Notes under the pieces: model-generated
The model's input: only the letters and a program-made list of their open reading frames with translations
What the model was told of the DNA's origin: nothing
Databases searched by the model: none
Shown here: positions 45,470-46,117 of the stretch, one piece after another
Layout: every line of letters starts with the position of its first letter
How positions within the stretch are numbered: the first letter of the stretch is position 1
Assembly: GCA_024233975.1 (NCBI GenBank)
Contig: JACKOX010000025.1
Coordinates: 1-46,117, forward strand
DNA length: 46,117 nt
Origin: Rhodanobacteraceae bacterium
Lineage (GTDB): Bacteria; Pseudomonadota; Gammaproteobacteria; Xanthomonadales; Xanthomonadaceae
Reading direction: 5' to 3'
Made by a program: the position numbers and the translations under genes

Positions 45470-46117
45470 ATGCAACATCGCCAGCGCAATGCTTTCTGCG
45501 GCCTGTCCGCAATGTTCTTCTTGGTCGCCGGTAGCGCGATCGCCCAAGACAACAACGTGAAGTTCGTTTTGCCAGGCGCTGGAGGCGATGGTGGAACGGT
45601 GCCTACCCTCAACGGTCAGGCAATCAACTGGGACGCAAACGGTGATCTGGTGGTTGTTTGCACCGATGACGACCAAGATGGTTTCTGTGACGGTACCGTT
45701 GGCAAATCGACGGGGTCAACCGAAGGCGCTGCCTCGGTTGGGATGCTGAAGTTTTCGTCGGGCGGAACCATTACGAACAACGGCGCAAACACGACGATTG
45801 GCACAACGCAAAGCCTCGGTGTGACAGTCCAGTGGCAGGCTGCTACTACTGTCGATGTGTGCCAGATGACCACGACGGGCAGTCCGGCGCCAACGCCTAA
45901 TTGGACGAGCCAGAAGGTCGATATTTCAGGTGGTACGACGAAGAGTCAGAATTTCACTCTGTCAGCGAGTCAGACTGCGGACCTGAACTATCAATTCTCA
46001 CTGACCTGTTACAACTTGGCCGGTAGTGACGAGGTTACGGGTACCAAGATCATCACCGCGACGGTGGAGCAGCGTACGTCTGGTGGTGGTACCGGTGGTA
46101 CTGGCGGTACGGTATAC
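45470..46117 (+). CDS. Secreted beta-rich protein, 3' end missing
   Basis: The 5' part (216 codons) of an exported protein; the frame is still open at the window edge. The signal peptide is about 22-27 residues long (FFLVAGSAIAQ). The mature part is rich in Thr, Ser, Gly and Asn, with short strand-like repeats and four cysteines, and contains CTDDDQDGFCDG, which resembles an Asp-rich calcium-binding turn. A Gly/Thr linker (GGGTGGTGGT) begins just before the edge and usually leads into another domain or a C-terminal signal. ATG 45470 has GGAG 12 bases upstream; ATG 45458 is also possible. No function is assigned. Confidence 0.7.
   Translation, partial: MQHRQRNAFCGLSAMFFLVAGSAIAQDNNVKFVLPGAGGDGGTVPTLNGQAINWDANGDLVVVCTDDDQDGFCDGTVGKSTGSTEGAASVGMLKFSSGGTITNNGANTTIGTTQSLGVTVQWQAATTVDVCQMTTTGSPAPTPNWTSQKVDISGGTTKSQNFTLSASQTADLNYQFSLTCYNLAGSDEVTGTKIITATVEQRTSGGGTGGTGGTVY

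Overview
The window looks like a piece of a high-GC gammaproteobacterial chromosome, most likely from the Xanthomonadales/Lysobacterales. The main support is a complete type II secretion operon in the order gspE-F-G-H-I-J-K-L-M-N-D (the order of the Xanthomonas xps operon), an H-NS protein of the small YRNP/TWSGRG type, pepA-holC-valS, tandem DUF4124 proteins and a dispersed GGGGAT-type palindrome near base 100. There is no rRNA, tRNA, CRISPR array, phage or insertion sequence that I can recognise. Taxonomy is inferred from gene content only.

Layout. 1-8.0 kb: housekeeping and repair genes, with ETF-ubiquinone oxidoreductase (-) divergent from alkB (+), a DMT permease (-) divergent from a ThrE-type exporter (+), an H-NS protein (-), a conserved hypothetical (+) and proS (-). 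8.0-8.6 kb: a lower-GC, frame-broken stretch that looks like a decayed gene. 8.6-9.35 kb: two DUF4124 proteins. 9.5-14.3 kb: a tightly overlapping operon, pssA - GAF/PP2C/HATPase switch protein - STAS protein - MlaE permease - Cys-rich mini-protein - MlaF ATPase. This joins phospholipid synthesis, a partner-switching phosphorylation module and an MCE lipid transporter, and is the most interesting part of the window. 14.3-19.6 kb: RDD protein, lptG/lptF (-), pepA, a membrane protein and holC. 19.7-25.9 kb: valS, xerD (-), then the MCE protein (mlaD-like), its auxiliary lipoprotein, a holD-like gene and rimI. 26.1-30.9 kb: dsbC with a strong terminator, then purL.

30.9-42.5 kb: an unassigned four-TM membrane protein is wedged by overlaps between purL and gspE and leads into the complete T2SS operon, in which most neighbours overlap by 1-8 bases. 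A small lipoprotein follows gspD and is a candidate secretin accessory factor. After it comes a large, very well translated secreted protein of unknown function with a double terminator, and finally the 5' part of another secreted beta-rich protein that runs off the end of the window.

How the parts may work together: PssA makes phosphatidylserine, MlaE/F with MlaD and the PqiC-like lipoprotein would move phospholipid between membranes, and the GAF-phosphatase-kinase plus STAS pair could switch that transport on and off. LptF/G export LPS. DsbC isomerises disulfides of exported proteins, and the T2SS secretes folded proteins, possibly including the two secreted proteins encoded next to it. The functional links are inference; the gene identities mostly rest on clear motifs.
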